Assembly: GCF_905475345.1 (NCBI RefSeq)
Contig: NC_066608.1
Location: 3,757,501 to 3,821,500 of the forward strand
Direction: 5' to 3'
Length of the DNA stretch: 64,000 bases
Origin: Vespula vulgaris
Lineage: Eukaryota; Arthropoda; Insecta; Hymenoptera; Vespidae
Numbering within the stretch: position 1 is the first letter of the stretch; each line of letters begins with the position of its first letter. The position numbers and the translations under genes are program-made. The notes below the pieces were generated by a model. That model saw only the letters and a list, made by a program, of their open reading frames with translations, was not told the DNA's origin and searched no databases. This document shows, one piece after another, positions 45,341 through 57,449 of the stretch.

Positions 45341-45885
45341 AGAAAATCAACAATTTTATATGCAAATCTTTATATACAGATTAAAAAAAAATTTACCGGG
45401 GATTTTTTTTTTCACTACGTCTATTGGCTATGCTTCGCGAAATGTGCTCATTAAATAAATGACCTTGTTATCGTACCACTTAATCGCATTTATAGGGATC
45501 TTGTTAATACATATAGAAAGTGCTTCGCAATTTCATCTGCCCGTAATTTTCATTACTTTATCTGACGAAAACCCACAGTTTTGTAATCTGTTTGACCGCA
45601 CAATTGCAATAATCTGCATTCTTAATTTTTTTAATTCCTTTACTAAAGAAACGTTAGAAAACTAATTGTCGAAATAAATTTGATGAAACGATTGGTTGGG
45701 TACAATTTTTGATTTAACATAACAATTTTAAACATCACACTACATTCTCATTACTTCCAACAGCAGGTAATTGATGATTAGATATCATTTTGCCGGTGTA
45801 AATTTTAAAATTGTAAATGAGTCCAAATGAATCATACAATAAAAAAGCTTTGTATTCTCATTTTTTAGGTTTTTTAGTATCACGA
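45341..45885 (-). pseudogene. piggyBac family C fragment
   Basis: Starts AGAAAATCAACAATTTTATA exactly where the unit ends and matches 48,999-49,480 and 17,016-17,500. The minus strand codes for the same truncated part of the transposase, heavily broken. At 45,885 it passes into the X repeat without the N-terminal half seen at 17.5-17.8 and 49.4-49.8 kb. Confidence 0.72.
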
Positions 45886-47110
45886 ATATCTCATACTTTT
45901 TATTATGATGCCTTTTGTCGAGATTAAGTTGACAAAATTCGAGGTATTACTTAAGATTTGCAATTAAAGATTGCAGCGTCATAAAAATCACTTTATTCAG
46001 AAGCAATTCGAAAGTTTGATGTGAGCGGTAGAACAATATTGAGAGATAAGATAACCGAAGGATTTTTAAGAAGAGATGAGAAAGAAAAAGAAGTGGATTT
46101 CGAATTATGCATAGTTCGTTATTAGTTTGACTATTTGGAAATTAATGATCTACTATCGTTTACACAAGGATTGTACAATAAGGAATAGATAGGATATGGT
46201 ATTACGCTTGGTCTAATAGTTGTACTATGAATTTCATTCACATTTCTTATATTTGATCCATAAAGGAGTACACTACGAGTTATAGGATATTATAGGACAA
46301 GGAATTAACACGTCTTTTATTTGTCGCGTGGTCATTTACACGATACTTTAAAAAAATCAAGTTATGTGGTTTATGTTATGTATATTTATAACAAAAAAGT
46401 TCATGCAATTGATATTACAGTTTATTCATTCTCTATTTAATCGCGAGGCGAATTGAAGTCTATGAGTGGTATATATCAGGAGTTCAGTTTTTTATCTACG
46501 CTTTATCTTTTTCTATAGTTCGTCTCTAACGTTCATCAGCTTTTTTAAAATTTATTTGGAATTTTGTTTGCGTCCTTGTAGATCTTGGCTGTTACATAGT
46601 TGTACAGTAAACATAATGGAATCAAACAGTCACATAATAAATATTCAAATAAATAATATTTTATTATCGGTTGTCTTAAATAAATTATTGTTATTATTAT
46701 ATGATTTTAGGAACTCGAAAGTTTATACAAATACCAAAACTCGTCAATGTTCTGTATCCTAGGCAAGATCCCTCCATTCGCGACTCTTATACCCTATTTA
46801 TTCAAGATCTATTCTAATATTCTCTCCCCACCTATATCTTGGACTATCTAATGATTGTTACGTCACAGGCAGTACGAACTTCTTGATGTCTGATTCTTAT
46901 TGAGGACATTGTACTTTACTGGATTTATATCTGTTTCGGCCTTTACCTACTATATACAGTTATGACACGGATTTAATATCGGTCTAATGTCAAACAAGTT
47001 TGACGATCGAGTCTTTCTCTTTCAATCCAGTACGATGATTTCTTATTCCTTCATCCTTGGGATCGGTTCGATCTGATACATGTGAAGTAACCCGTTTTTA
47101 ATTTTCTGGT
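45886..47110 (-). repeat. X repeat, copy C, without the mariner
   Basis: Matches 10,000-10,610 and 18,030-18,626, then 19,884-20,590, with no mariner at 46,380. No coding frame. Confidence 0.82.
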
Positions 47111-47720
47111 AACGAGGCATTCTTGGATTGGATGGGAAGGTGAAAGTAGGTATCCACTTTTTGAATGGTAGAATAGGAGTTATTTGATAAGGGATCGGTT
47201 CTTCCTTTCGTTTAGATGCGTATTTGTTAAGGCGAGGATTGAACGGTAAAATGGAAAAAAAAAACGGTACAACTCTTTTATAGAGAATTATTAGAATGAG
47301 CCGATAAGGTTTGTTGATATATTCTTCATGTCATTCTTTCGTTGTTATTTTGACTGAAAAAATTTTGATTTGAATGATTTTCGTCATCTAGCGAATATTC
47401 ACTGTAGCTGATTTTCTTTTATCAGCGCGTTCGGGGACCGAAATTGTAGATGATTTGAATATATACAGGCTTGGGTCTACGTTGCTTGTGCGGTTGTTCC
47501 TGCAATTTGTAGCGATTTAAGGAAAGATAGGATTATCATCAATGCGGCTATTCCTGTACTTCGTATTAAGGCGAGGCGGGTTTGATATGTAGAAAATTAA
47601 TTGGTAGATATTGAATGTAGGTAAAATATGGATACTCTGAATATAATGAATTATAGGAAAAGTTTTACACGAAGTTGTAATTTGCAAACAATTGCTTTGA
47701 AAGAACGCAGTGGTTTTCGA
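47105..47720. other. Extra 615-bp segment relative to copy B
   Basis: This segment has no counterpart in copy B, where GTAAAATAGTCC (20,584) runs straight into TTCGATTTATGAC. It is either an insertion here or a deletion in copy B. I see no terminal repeats and no coding motif. Confidence 0.5.
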
Positions 47721-47949
47721 TTTACGACTTAGAATATTTTATAAGACTGAATGTAACTTGCTCGAGAAATAGTAACTTGTAATTATTATAACGACTATAG
47801 TGCAGGTCCATATGTTCTGCTGTAACTACTCTGTAACTAAATTATAACTGTAACTGTAAGATTAAATATAGTGAAAGCCCCTTTACGTTCTTCTGTTACT
47901 AATTAGAAGAGCGTTGTGCCTTATATGCAACTATTCCCCCTTTGATTCA

Positions 47950-48690
47950 TTGGATGGAGGGAAGTCCTTAGTTTCGATGCATGGTCTCGAGGATGAGGGT
48001 TAATTCCGATGAAAAAATTTTGAACCAAGTAGTTTATTAACCGAATAAAAGCACATTTCTCAAGTTAAATCTATTCTTAAGCTCTTCTCTAATTTTATTA
48101 AAGCGTTTTCCTGGTTCGTTTCTAAATACTTAAAATTATTGATCCGCTCAAAAATTTTATCACGAATAACCAAGTTTTCGTTATTTTGAATATTCTGGAT
48201 TCTATCAGTGATCATATATTCAGTTTTTTTCAACGCTTATTTGCAACCTGAGTTCTTTCGTTTTATCTAAAAGACTTTTAGTGTTAATAATTTATGTATC
48301 TTTATTATTCCATAGTAAAGCTATATCGTCCGCATATGTTAACAGCTGTTTTATACCCCTCAACTGCAGACCATTTTCATTCGTCTGCATTTCTTTAGCG
48401 GAGCATTCTAATACTAAATTGAACAAAAAAGGTGATAATTCATCCCCCTTCTTTAACTCTTTATAAATATTAAAAGTTTTTGACATTTGATCACCTATCG
48501 TATCTCCAGTATCTTTTAAATAGACTTGAACTAATTTAACCAATTTTCAAGTATACTTAACCGAATCAATATTTCACGCATTTTTGCCCGTTTTATCGAA
48601 TCATATGCTTTGATATTATGGTTTATTTTTATGCCTTCTATAAAAACGAAGTGTGATTCTCTGATTTTCGTTTACGTTTCCCCACTGTTT
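47950..48690 (-). pseudogene. LINE reverse transcriptase fragment, copy D
   Basis: The minus strand reads MVKLVQVYLKDTGDTIGDQM, FNIYKELKKGDELSPFLFNL, and QLRGIKQLLTYADDIALLWN. This is the cleanest RT palm in the window, with the YADD catalytic motif intact. The 3' part reads NIQNNENLVIRD-type sequence as in copy C. The frame is short because the upstream fingers and first catalytic motif are missing, so it cannot be active. Confidence 0.87.
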
Positions 48691-48692
48691 GT

Positions 48693-48998
48693 CAACCGTA
48701 TTATCATTCGATTCATTTATTTTCTTCAAGGCCGCAAATCAAAACTGTTTCTTGTTTTCCTCTCGTATCCATTCCCGTTTCTTCCCTTGGTAGGACTGTA
48801 CATTTAACTGTTTATTTTGAATCGACTGTCCGTTTCGTTAACATCCAGGTATGGAAACAAATTTTAGCAATTAAAATAATAAAAACCTCCTTTCTAATCT
48901 ACATTCTTATATTAGAATTTGTTTGAAATTTTCAAGCAAATGTACTTAATCCTCTATGGGCGGAATTTTTTTCTTACATACAATAAGATTTATGCAAC
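48693..48998 (-). repeat. Single 296-bp-type unit, copy D
   Basis: Nearly identical to 45,035-45,340 at an offset of 3,658 bp and again bounded by CAAC on both sides. Confidence 0.9.
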
Positions 48999-50010
48999 AG
49001 AAAATCAACAATTTTATATGCAAATCTTTATATACAGATTAAAAAAAAATTTACCGGGGATTTTTTTTTCACTACGTCTATTGGCTATGCTTCGCGAAAT
49101 GTGCTCATTAAATAAATGACCTTGTTATCGTACCACTTAATCGCATTTATAGGGATCTTGTTAATACATATAGAGAGTGCTTCGTAATTTCCTCTGTCCG
49201 TAATTTTCATTACTTTCTCTGACGAAAATTCACAGTTTTGTAATCTGTTTGACCGCACAATTGCAATAATCTGAATTATTAATTTTTCTAACTCTGTTAC
49301 TAAAGAAACGTTTGAAAACTAATTGTCAAAATAAATTTGATGAAACGATTGGTTGGATACAATTTTTGATAAATGTAATGCTACATTGTCACTACTTCAA
49401 ATATCTGGTAATTCCTGTACTTTGCCTGTCCATATTTCAAAATAATAAATGAGTCCAAATGAGTCGCACAATAAAAAAGGTTTGTAGCTCCATTTTATTT
49501 TTAGGTCTTTTTTAAGCATGTGCCGTTTTAGTCTGTGTCTTCCTTTAAATGATATTATCTGCTCGTCAATACAAAGGTGTTTAACCATCGGAATGCGATT
49601 GAAGTTTTTAACCATTTTATTGAGAATAAGTTTTATTTTGTGGCAATTATGTATAACTTTTGAATTGTTTGTGTTGGCCTCTAAATTCCTACTAAAATAT
49701 ATTTTGAATTTTATTTCTTTCCATCACGTTCGCTTTATGTACGTTTTTTCTTGTCTAGTAAACACTGACAAAAGCACAATCAAAAAAGAAAATTACACTG
49801 TCAATTGTAAAAGATAGTTCCTATCTTTAGGCAGCTTGCAAGGCATTTACTTTGATCAGGATGATGGTGCTGTAAACCATCATCAATATTGTTATTGGTT
49901 ATTTCATAGAATTAAAACATATAATTGAGACGTATACGTTATTTGTGAAAAAACTAAAATTATTTGATAAAATGTCGATATATTAGCATGTAACTTAAAA
50001 GTTACACGAA
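48999..50010 (-). pseudogene. piggyBac family C transposase, truncated, copy D
   Basis: The minus-strand frame 49,397-49,615 reads RIPMVKHLCIDEQIISFKGR then HRLKRHMLKKDLKIKWSYKP, FLLCDSFGLIYYFEIWTGKV. The first catalytic Asp, in IDEQ, is kept and the following strands match the piggyBac catalytic core. The second catalytic region lies toward 49,300 and is broken. The C-terminal third is absent, replaced at 48,998 by the LINE-derived unit. The N-terminal side runs to about 50,010 (AACATATAATTGAGACGTAT, then GTTACACGAA) and a TTAA at 50,021 may be near the original end. Confidence 0.82.
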
Positions 50011-50024
50011 CTCATAGAAGGTTA

Positions 50025-50550
50025 ACTGGTTCATACTTATTAACATATCGTGTTTGTCTTCTGTTCACATTAAATTATTATAATCGTATACGTAAGTTGT
50101 TTTGCTTATTTACTTAATTGTCTTATACCGCATGACAGATTCGATTGGTCCCTATTAAATTATTTTCTTTAATAGTAATTGATTTTTGTTTGCATTCCGA
50201 ATAGAATTGTACAATTGTATGTGTTAGTTATATTTGAATTGTGTGTTGTGATAACAAGCGATTAAGAAGTGTTTCGCGTTATATGGTCATTGTCTGAATG
50301 ACATTCCAACTGCGAATATTCTTTATAGTGAAATATGGTTTTTCAGTGAAAATCAGTGAATCGCCGTGAGTACATATGAGTGCGTCAATATATCATCTCA
50401 TTGAACGGTCGTCTTCGATCAAACATAAAAGAAAAGATATAAGCGATAGGTACTGCGTGATGAATTCACTCATCACCAAATGTTTCGTTTAAAAATTCTC
50501 TAGCTTTTAGACTAAAATGAGATTGTGCACCGTCATGCATAAAATACATT
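50025..50550. other. Unassigned stretch
   Basis: Nothing specific recognised. Confidence 0.45.
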
Positions 50551-50552
50551 TA

Positions 50553-51237
50553 TACCGTTTATCCAAAATGTTTCGAGACTGCTTATATAAAAAATAGAGA
50601 AAAGTTAAGATGGCGGTTCTAATGCTTCAGGTGTTTACACAGTCTCCCCCCATTTTGAGTATGACGCACGGAACGCTCATACCACCATGAGAAACTGTCA
50701 AAAAAGTTCTTCTTTGGGATATTTAACTCGCTTGTCACATTTGCTTGAATATCGGTTATGTCGTCAAAGCGTTGATCCTTCATATGAATTTTTATTTTGG
50801 GGAATAAAAAAGTCAGTTGACGCCAAACTGAGTGATTTTGGAGGGTGGTTGAGAACTGGCATTTGTTTCTTCGCTAAAAATTACGCTACAACTGCAGCCG
50901 TGTGAGTGGGTATATTGTTGCACAGCAAAAAGAAATTCCTCCACTTCCACTATTCTGGATAAGCCCTCTGAATCCTCTTGCACAATCGATCTATGATATC
51001 CAAATAATACTGGGGATTTACAATGGTGCTGGTGGTACTGCTCGTTGCTCCATTGCGATTTGTGACACACTATGGCCGCACGTCCATTACTTAACACTGC
51101 CTGCTCACAACTGACTGGTCGAGTGCACATCTGTTGTTTACAATTGTTAATTCAAACTGTCATCGTTGTTACTGCGCTGAGGTCTCTTATATGTCAGGAA
51201 TAAAATCAGTCTTGGAACTTTTAGGACGGACGGGGTA
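50553..51237 (-). mobile_element. Short mariner-family element with TIRs
   Basis: The left end TACCGTTTATCCAAAATGTT then TCGAGACTG and the reverse complement of the right end, TACCCCGTCCGTCCTAAAAG then TTCCAAGACTG, form imperfect TIRs. The length of about 685 bp is roughly half a full element, so the 5' half of the transposase region is missing. Exact borders are uncertain by a few bases. Confidence 0.72.
50640..51050 (-). pseudogene. mariner-family transposase, C-terminal half
   Basis: The minus strand reads VNPQYYLDIIDRLCKRIQRA, then NIPTHTAAVV (family: DNAPAHTA; the catalytic Asp is Asn), then LNHPPKSLSLASTDFF (family: SPDLAPCDFFLFP; the last Asp is kept). Next come FPKIKIHMKDQRFDDITDIQ then ANVTSELNIPKKNFFDSFSW, and WYERSVRH, the typical C-terminal helix block. 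Frameshifts separate the blocks. It is a different branch from the mariner at 18.6 kb. Confidence 0.82.
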
Positions 51238-51239
51238 TG

Positions 51240-51900
51240 TTATATAACATCAAGTAAGACTTTCATTGATTCATTCAATTGATTTCGTAAGAAATTTACA
51301 TGAGATTGATCTGTTAATCTTGCTTATCAAGTAATATAAGTTCGATTAAATTATTGCCGAGTATTCCTGCCCATAGATTAACACTAAATTGTAATTGATA
51401 TCCTAAATGTGAAATAGTATGTGGATTTTCTTCAGTGATGAGTATTATGATTCCATGATGTGTATTGTGAAAATTTATTATTCTATCCACGGAGAATTCA
51501 GTTTCATCCGTGAATAAAATTGTGGATAGGAAATGTTGATTTGTAATCTACAGAAGTCACGTACAAAACAGTTGTTTTAGCGGAAAATCATTGTGGAGAT
51601 CTGTTAATTTCTATTTGCTGGAAATTTGTTAAAACGCGGTATTTAGCGTGAAGTTGTCGTTAGGGTTATGTCCGTATTAACTAGCGTTATGTATATTTCA
51701 ATTTGCTTTGTTTGCTGATTTTTGTATACTAGATATAGATGTTCTATGCAATCTAACTTATAAATTACATTAATTGAGTTTTCGTTGCGTTTGGATTGCA
51801 TCTAGTTTATCTCGGTTGGCAGTGAAGGAAGACTTTGGGTTCTTTTTTTTTTTTAAGTACATGTCATTCATTATAAGGTTGTATCAATGATATGTCTTAT
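51240..51900. other. Unassigned A+T-rich stretch
   Basis: No gene recognised. Family A homology begins after 51,900. Confidence 0.45.
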
Positions 51901-52970
51901 GTTAGAGTAGAATTGTTTGATTGATATAATCTTGTTGAGAAGCATGTAGCTCTCTTTTATTTCTGCGAATGGTTTTAACAAGCGTTGTTTTTTTTTTGCT
52001 AGAAGTTTATTCTCTAATGACGCATTTGTCCAAAAATTGTCCGTAGTTATATTTCTTCCATGGTTTTGATAATTTCAAAGTTATAAATTCCCCAAACGAG
52101 AACAAAGATTCTCTCCTTTCATCTATTTCCAAATATGGAAAGCCATTTACTATATACTTACTACTTACATTGGAAGCTAATCAGAAATTTATGCCAAATT
52201 TGTCCGGTTTATTGAGCATGTATTGAGTAAATCTACATCTTGCTTTCAATTTATACGAAGTATTCATCATTGGAGGATATAATCTTGGTTTATAACAGTT
52301 TTGACTGTTCTCAGTAAACTTGTACCAAACTTCAGAAATCAAAGCGAACTGATCGATTTGTAAGCGCTGGTTTCGTTGATTTTTGTTACCAAACAGAATA
52401 AACCTTATAATTTCTATAGAGTTATTTTGGCTTGTAGTTGTAGAGAAAAATGTTAGACTTCAGTTCTTATTCCATAGATATGATATATCCATATTTTAGC
52501 CTCACATGCACCGTGTGCATATAGAAGTCCAATAAATGCATATAATTTTGCAATGGATAAATGCCGTTTTCAACACTCGAAATGCTTCTAATTCCGTATA
52601 TTTTCTTACATGTTCATGTTTTATCGTGTTATGATCAATAATCAAGGAAAATGCTGACTCAACTCTGTCCTTTACAATTTTTCGTTTAGCGTATCATTTC
52701 AATAGTATCATCACTGAATCCTTTTCAATATCAGAAATTTCTTGGTTGTGTCCCGAACAATCTTCATCGATATAATTTATTTTATCTAATAAATTGACAT
52801 ACTTTGAATGTCTTGACATTTTTTGGATGAATATAAAAATGTTAAAGTAAAAACTAAAATACAAAATTGTAATCAAACGGGGCAAAAAAATGTTACATAA
52901 ATAGAAAAAAATTCAAATGTAAATTTTACTATAAAATATTGTTGGTTTTATTTACTTTGTTGAAATTAAT
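51900..52970 (-). pseudogene. piggyBac family A transposase, copy 3
   Basis: The start at about 52,819 on the minus strand gives MSRHSKYVNLLDKINYIDED then CSGHNQEISDIEKD. It then aligns with the copy at 61.4 kb after a deletion of about 220 bp that removes the rest of the acidic N-terminal region (breakpoint in a GTATC shared by both sides). Near 51,955 the minus strand reads TLVKTIRRNKRELHA, the strand after the second catalytic site. The third catalytic region and Cys-rich tail are missing. 5' homology continues to about 52,970. It is inactive. Confidence 0.8.
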
Positions 52971-53399
52971 TTCTCGTTCCCGTTTGATGAAATAAATAAA
53001 AATTTGAACACGTGCGCCATAATTTTGTACTTGTTTTTAAAAATACACATCACACGACTAGAACAAAGGAGTGCATTTTGGATTTATAACTTTAATAGCG
53101 TACGCTGGCATCTTCTTATAATCCTGGAATGTCTAGTCGTATAATGCCCGATTAGTTTATCTTCTTCAATAATCGATGAGTAGAAGAAATCTTTTTTTCC
53201 TCACTTATGATTATAAGATATTATTCAAACGTTTTTATATAAATTCGTTGTTAATTTTTCAAACTTGGAAGTTGAGTTAATGACGTTTTGGTTTTTCTTA
53301 GTATATTCGTTTACCGACTTCTTAAACGTTGGTTCAAACGTGTTCATGTTTTTTTACAATTATACGAAAAACAACAGTTCGTATTAATGACTTAATTCA

Positions 53400-53790
53400 T
53401 GATTAGGAAGCTTGGAAATAAAAATTTTGAAATTAACTTACTACAGATCTAAATTATTGTGAATTTCGTATTGCGACATATTGGCAACTTTTTCGACCTT
53501 TATGATCCAGTGGAATGTAGTTATATTTCTTTTTCCCTTCTGGCTCTTATGTAGAATATGTCATGTCGAACTTTCTAACTATTTTAATACTGTTCGTCGT
53601 TTTCGTGCTTATTAATAAGGTCTTCAAACGTTTCAAGCTTATACTTCTTCAACATTTCAAGAATAAGCTCAAAAATGTACTCTTCCAGTTTCATAGCTAC
53701 TTTAATGATTATCACAACAGATTTTTATGCTATCAGACATTCTAATCAAAGAGTTAACGATAACAAAGTTATCTTTCAACTGTATTTTTG
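53400..53790 (-). repeat. Unidentified repeat Y, copy 2
   Basis: Collinear with 42,720-43,040; see that entry. Confidence 0.55.
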
Positions 53791-53830
53791 CAATTTTCAG
53801 AATGTTCTTCGTCTATATTATTATATTTCA

Positions 53831-54052
53831 TTAATTTTTATATGAGGAATTTGAAAAACCGTAACAACATAATATGAATAGACATACTTTAATAATTAAT
53901 TGTGTATGATTCGCTTTGGAATAGAATGTAACATATAATCTCATATCACGATCTCGACATTCGTGACATTTGTTCCATTTTTGCGAAGAAAAGTGGAATA
54001 AAGCTGGAATGGTATCATTAACAAAGTGTGTTCTTTTCCTACTTATGATCAT
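53831..54052 (-). other. Short minus-strand frame, function unknown
   Basis: The frame contains RTHFVNDTIPALFHFSSQKW and NKCHECRDRDM. The Cys pair could belong to a zinc-binding transposon domain, but I cannot place it. It lies between repeat Y and a piggyBac B-like fragment. Confidence 0.3.
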
Positions 54053-54269
54053 AATAATGTAATCACATTTTCGCTTGATTTTTCGAGAGATTTTTCATTT
54101 GCTTTTATTACCTTCGAATTGCTCCCTGTATAAACAAAAAAGTTCAGTACATACGTATCTTCAAAATCGTTTTTGCATAATATGAAATAATGTTTCAAAA
54201 GATTGCATAGTACTATTCATTTTATATTGACTTGTATTTTTCATAATAAATATCACTGATTTCCAAAAA

Positions 54270-54480
54270 AGAAATAATTGATAATAATTGAAATAATATA
54301 AATAACATAAACGCAGTAATAGATCGATTAAGTTGTAATTTAATTGCAAAATCGTTCAAATGAAATTTATGTATCTGGAGCTCAAAATTTTAATGTGCGC
54401 CGACTATCTTCTCATATGGATTCTCTACGTGACCATTAAAGGCGCAAGGTGAAATTTGTATTTCTACTGAAGGTTCATTC
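54270..54480 (-). pseudogene. piggyBac family B-like N-terminal fragment
   Basis: The minus strand reads ELQIHKFHLNDFAIKLQLNR then SITAFMLFILFQLL, which parallels KPQVHKFDSRNSDMTIRLNR then SAAPIDYFQLF at 59,570-59,710. Only this block is recognisable. Confidence 0.5.
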
Positions 54481-55420
54481 TAAAGAATGATAGGTAATAA
54501 GATATGCTCACGAATAAGAATCTGCCATATATATTCTATTGCCCTTGAACGGCATTTGGACGATGTATCTACTTGTTCTCATATCTCGAATTGCGTTTTC
54601 TTTGAAGTACTTTTCACATGCGTTTTTTTCTTACGCGAAAACCTTTTAGAAATCAAGATCTATTTTCTTCTTGCTACGTATTAATTGTTGCATTTCATGA
54701 AATACCTAGCTTCGGATAATGTCACGTACTTCCCTGGTTACAATTTCCCTGAACCTTGTTTTTAATGCCTCAACCGAGTCTCCAAGGAAATTGTCTTTTT
54801 CTCCAGATTCCGAGATATCTAATTTGTTCAATCGTTTTTCTTTGCAGTGATACGTTTATAGAGGATTCGTTTTTAATGCAGCTCTCCGAATCAGTTCTTG
54901 AATTATTTATTAGTTCTCGTTTTCTTAGATTTTCATGATCTATTTTGAAATGAGCATAACATTTTAGCCATAGATTCTATGGCTTGGTACTATGGGATTC
55001 GATCGTTAGATAATTCTTATCCTAGTTACTTATTTTTTCCCGAGAGAGAAGAAATACATAGGTAGCACTTGAAAACTTATTTGACACTATTGTACCGTTT
55101 ATTATAATAATCCTGTTATATATAGTGTCGAGCATGTAAATAACGAAATATTTGCTTTAAAACTAAATTGCTGATATAATCATGCATTATTTACCTTTTT
55201 GTATTAATATTATATGTCACTAAAAAGTGCATTTTATAGATATTAAGTAATTATAACTGTTAAAACAATTTTACTATTATATTAAACATAAAATTAAATA
55301 CAATTAAATACAAAATATTATAGCATTAAAATTTGTCGTTTTTAACTGATACAAAATAGTGATTTTCGTAATATAACTAAAATTATTTAATATTTTATAG
55401 ATCCACCTTTTTCTGACCAC
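54481..55420. other. Unassigned stretch
   Basis: No coding or repeat signature recognised. Confidence 0.45.
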
Positions 55421-55429
55421 TTCCGCACA

Positions 55430-56649
55430 TCTAAATAGAATTAATCAGACATATACAACGATCAACATGAATCTTACTTTATGCTGATTCGATAACATCA
55501 TATAATTGGTTAATATTAGATGATATCTTTTGTTTAACTACAGTTTTTACGACGTTCCAAAGAGCCTCGATTGGATTTCAATCAGGAGATTGAGCGTGCC
55601 ATGTTATAACATTACCATGGTGATTACTTAGAAACTGCTTTATCTTACGAAAGTGTGCTCAGGATGGTTTTTGCTTGATCCAGTCTTTTGGCAAATTGTT
55701 CGTAGCAAAAAGAAGTAAATGGCGATCTAAGATATCAACATAAACATATACTGATTCATAATCGTTTCTATTGGATCAAGACCATTTATAGTCATCCCGG
55801 CGCAGATTAGATTCCATTATCGTCTCCTTTAACAGTTGGTTTTAGGCATTTTTCTTCGAATTTTTCAGTTATTCTTCGTCGAATATATTTTTTCCCATCC
55901 GAGCCGAACCGATTAAATTTTGATTCATTAGTGAAGATGACTTTGGCCTATTGTTCTGTTTTCTAGTCAATATGCTCTTTAGCGAAGCGTAACTTTGCTT
56001 TTCGATTTTTTAAACTTATGAATGATTTCCCCATCTGAAACGAACCGATTAAATTTTGATTTATCAGTAAAGATGACATTGGTTCATGGCTCTAGTATCT
56101 AGTCAATGTGCTCTTTAGCGAAGCGTAACTTTGCTTTTCGATTTTTCAAACTTATAAATGATTTTCCACGGACAATATGTCCTTTTAACTTGAACTCATT
56201 CAAAACTCTCTACACAGTAAATTCTACTTCACACTAATTTCTAATGCAATATGTGTTAAAATTTCAGAATAAATTTCGATTGCGGTTTTGAAACGATCCT
56301 TTTCTAAGAGCCAATGAATTAAACGATCAATGCGAGACGTTGTTTTTCGAGACGTTGTGGTCTAGGAGATTGCACCATGTTAAAATAATTGCCATTCTCA
56401 TCTACGGTAGGCGTAGAAAGTATTCCTACATTGATTAATTTGAAATAAAACTTCGTGAAATTGTTGTTTATTAACTGATTTTTAATGTACGAGTACTTTT
56501 TAAATCCATTGTATATACTTCGAAGCTTACTTACAAGCAGTGATAGAAATATTTAAACAATTTGCAATTTTACAAAGTTTTAAATTTTGTTTACGCAATT
56601 GCAGAATTTCTTGATGAATATTCGTCATAACGTGCTTGCCTCGACTCAT
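55430..56649 (-). pseudogene. Tc1-like transposase 4, broken
   Basis: The start at about 56,649 on the minus strand gives MSRGKHVMTNIHQEILQLRK then QNLKLCKIANCLNIS, a helix-turn-helix N-terminus. The C-terminal end near 55,560-55,620 reads NVITWHAQSPDLNPIEALWN then VVKTVVKQKI, with the catalytic Glu of SPDLNPIExLW kept. In between, a 136-bp tandem duplication shifts the frame. TIRs were not found, so element borders are open. Confidence 0.8.
55897..56165. repeat. 136-bp tandem duplication inside Tc1-like transposase 4
   Basis: CGAACCGATTAAATTTTGAT at 55,905 recurs at 56,041 and AGCGAAGCGTAACTTTGCTT at 55,981 recurs at 56,117, both 136 bp apart. Since 136 is not a multiple of three, the duplication disrupts the frame. 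Confidence 0.92.
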
Positions 56650-57449
56650 AATTACAAAGTAGCAAATGAAAAATAAGCAAATATATTTTATATAGTTTAT
56701 CGAACTGCAGACATTTACAATACGAAGAATTTCGAACAACCGATAGTAATAAGACATTTTCTTATTTACGTGCTTGCTTCAAATGTTCTGTTATCCATTG
56801 TTTACTGCCATAAAGGTCAAACAAAAACTTTAGCAAAGATGCATCCTATATCAAATTGTAGCGTAAAGTTAATAACAAAGTTATTTCATATGTATTATCA
56901 TTTTCTATACAAAAACAGATTAAATTTAAATTTGTAGAAATATTTTTCTTGATTATATGCTCAACATTGTACATATATATAATTCGAATAACAAATGCGG
57001 ATAAGACTATAAATGCATTAATCTATATTTACAAGGAATGTGAAATATATAAACTAAATAAATACTAACATAGATTTTGTAACAACGTGCGTGAGGAAGT
57101 TAAATATAAACCGTAAGTAGTTATTAATAATTGAATGAGATATAAAGTATAATATGAATATGACTATCAGTTATAATGCAAGATGCTTAATGGATAGAAA
57201 CTGTAAAGTATCTGTTAGGTACGGCTGAATTTTGCACGGGACTGTTTCTCTATACGGCCGAGTTTTACGCGAATTACGCGTAAACGATACAGCACTACAA
57301 TATGTGACGGATAATGCTGTTTTCTATTGACGAGCACATTGGAACGAAGTTTTTGACACTTAAATTATAATTTTTTGTAGAGATATGATGCATGTACTTT
57401 AACTTTAATAATTTACTATAATAATTAATAACACTGTTGAGTGTGATAT

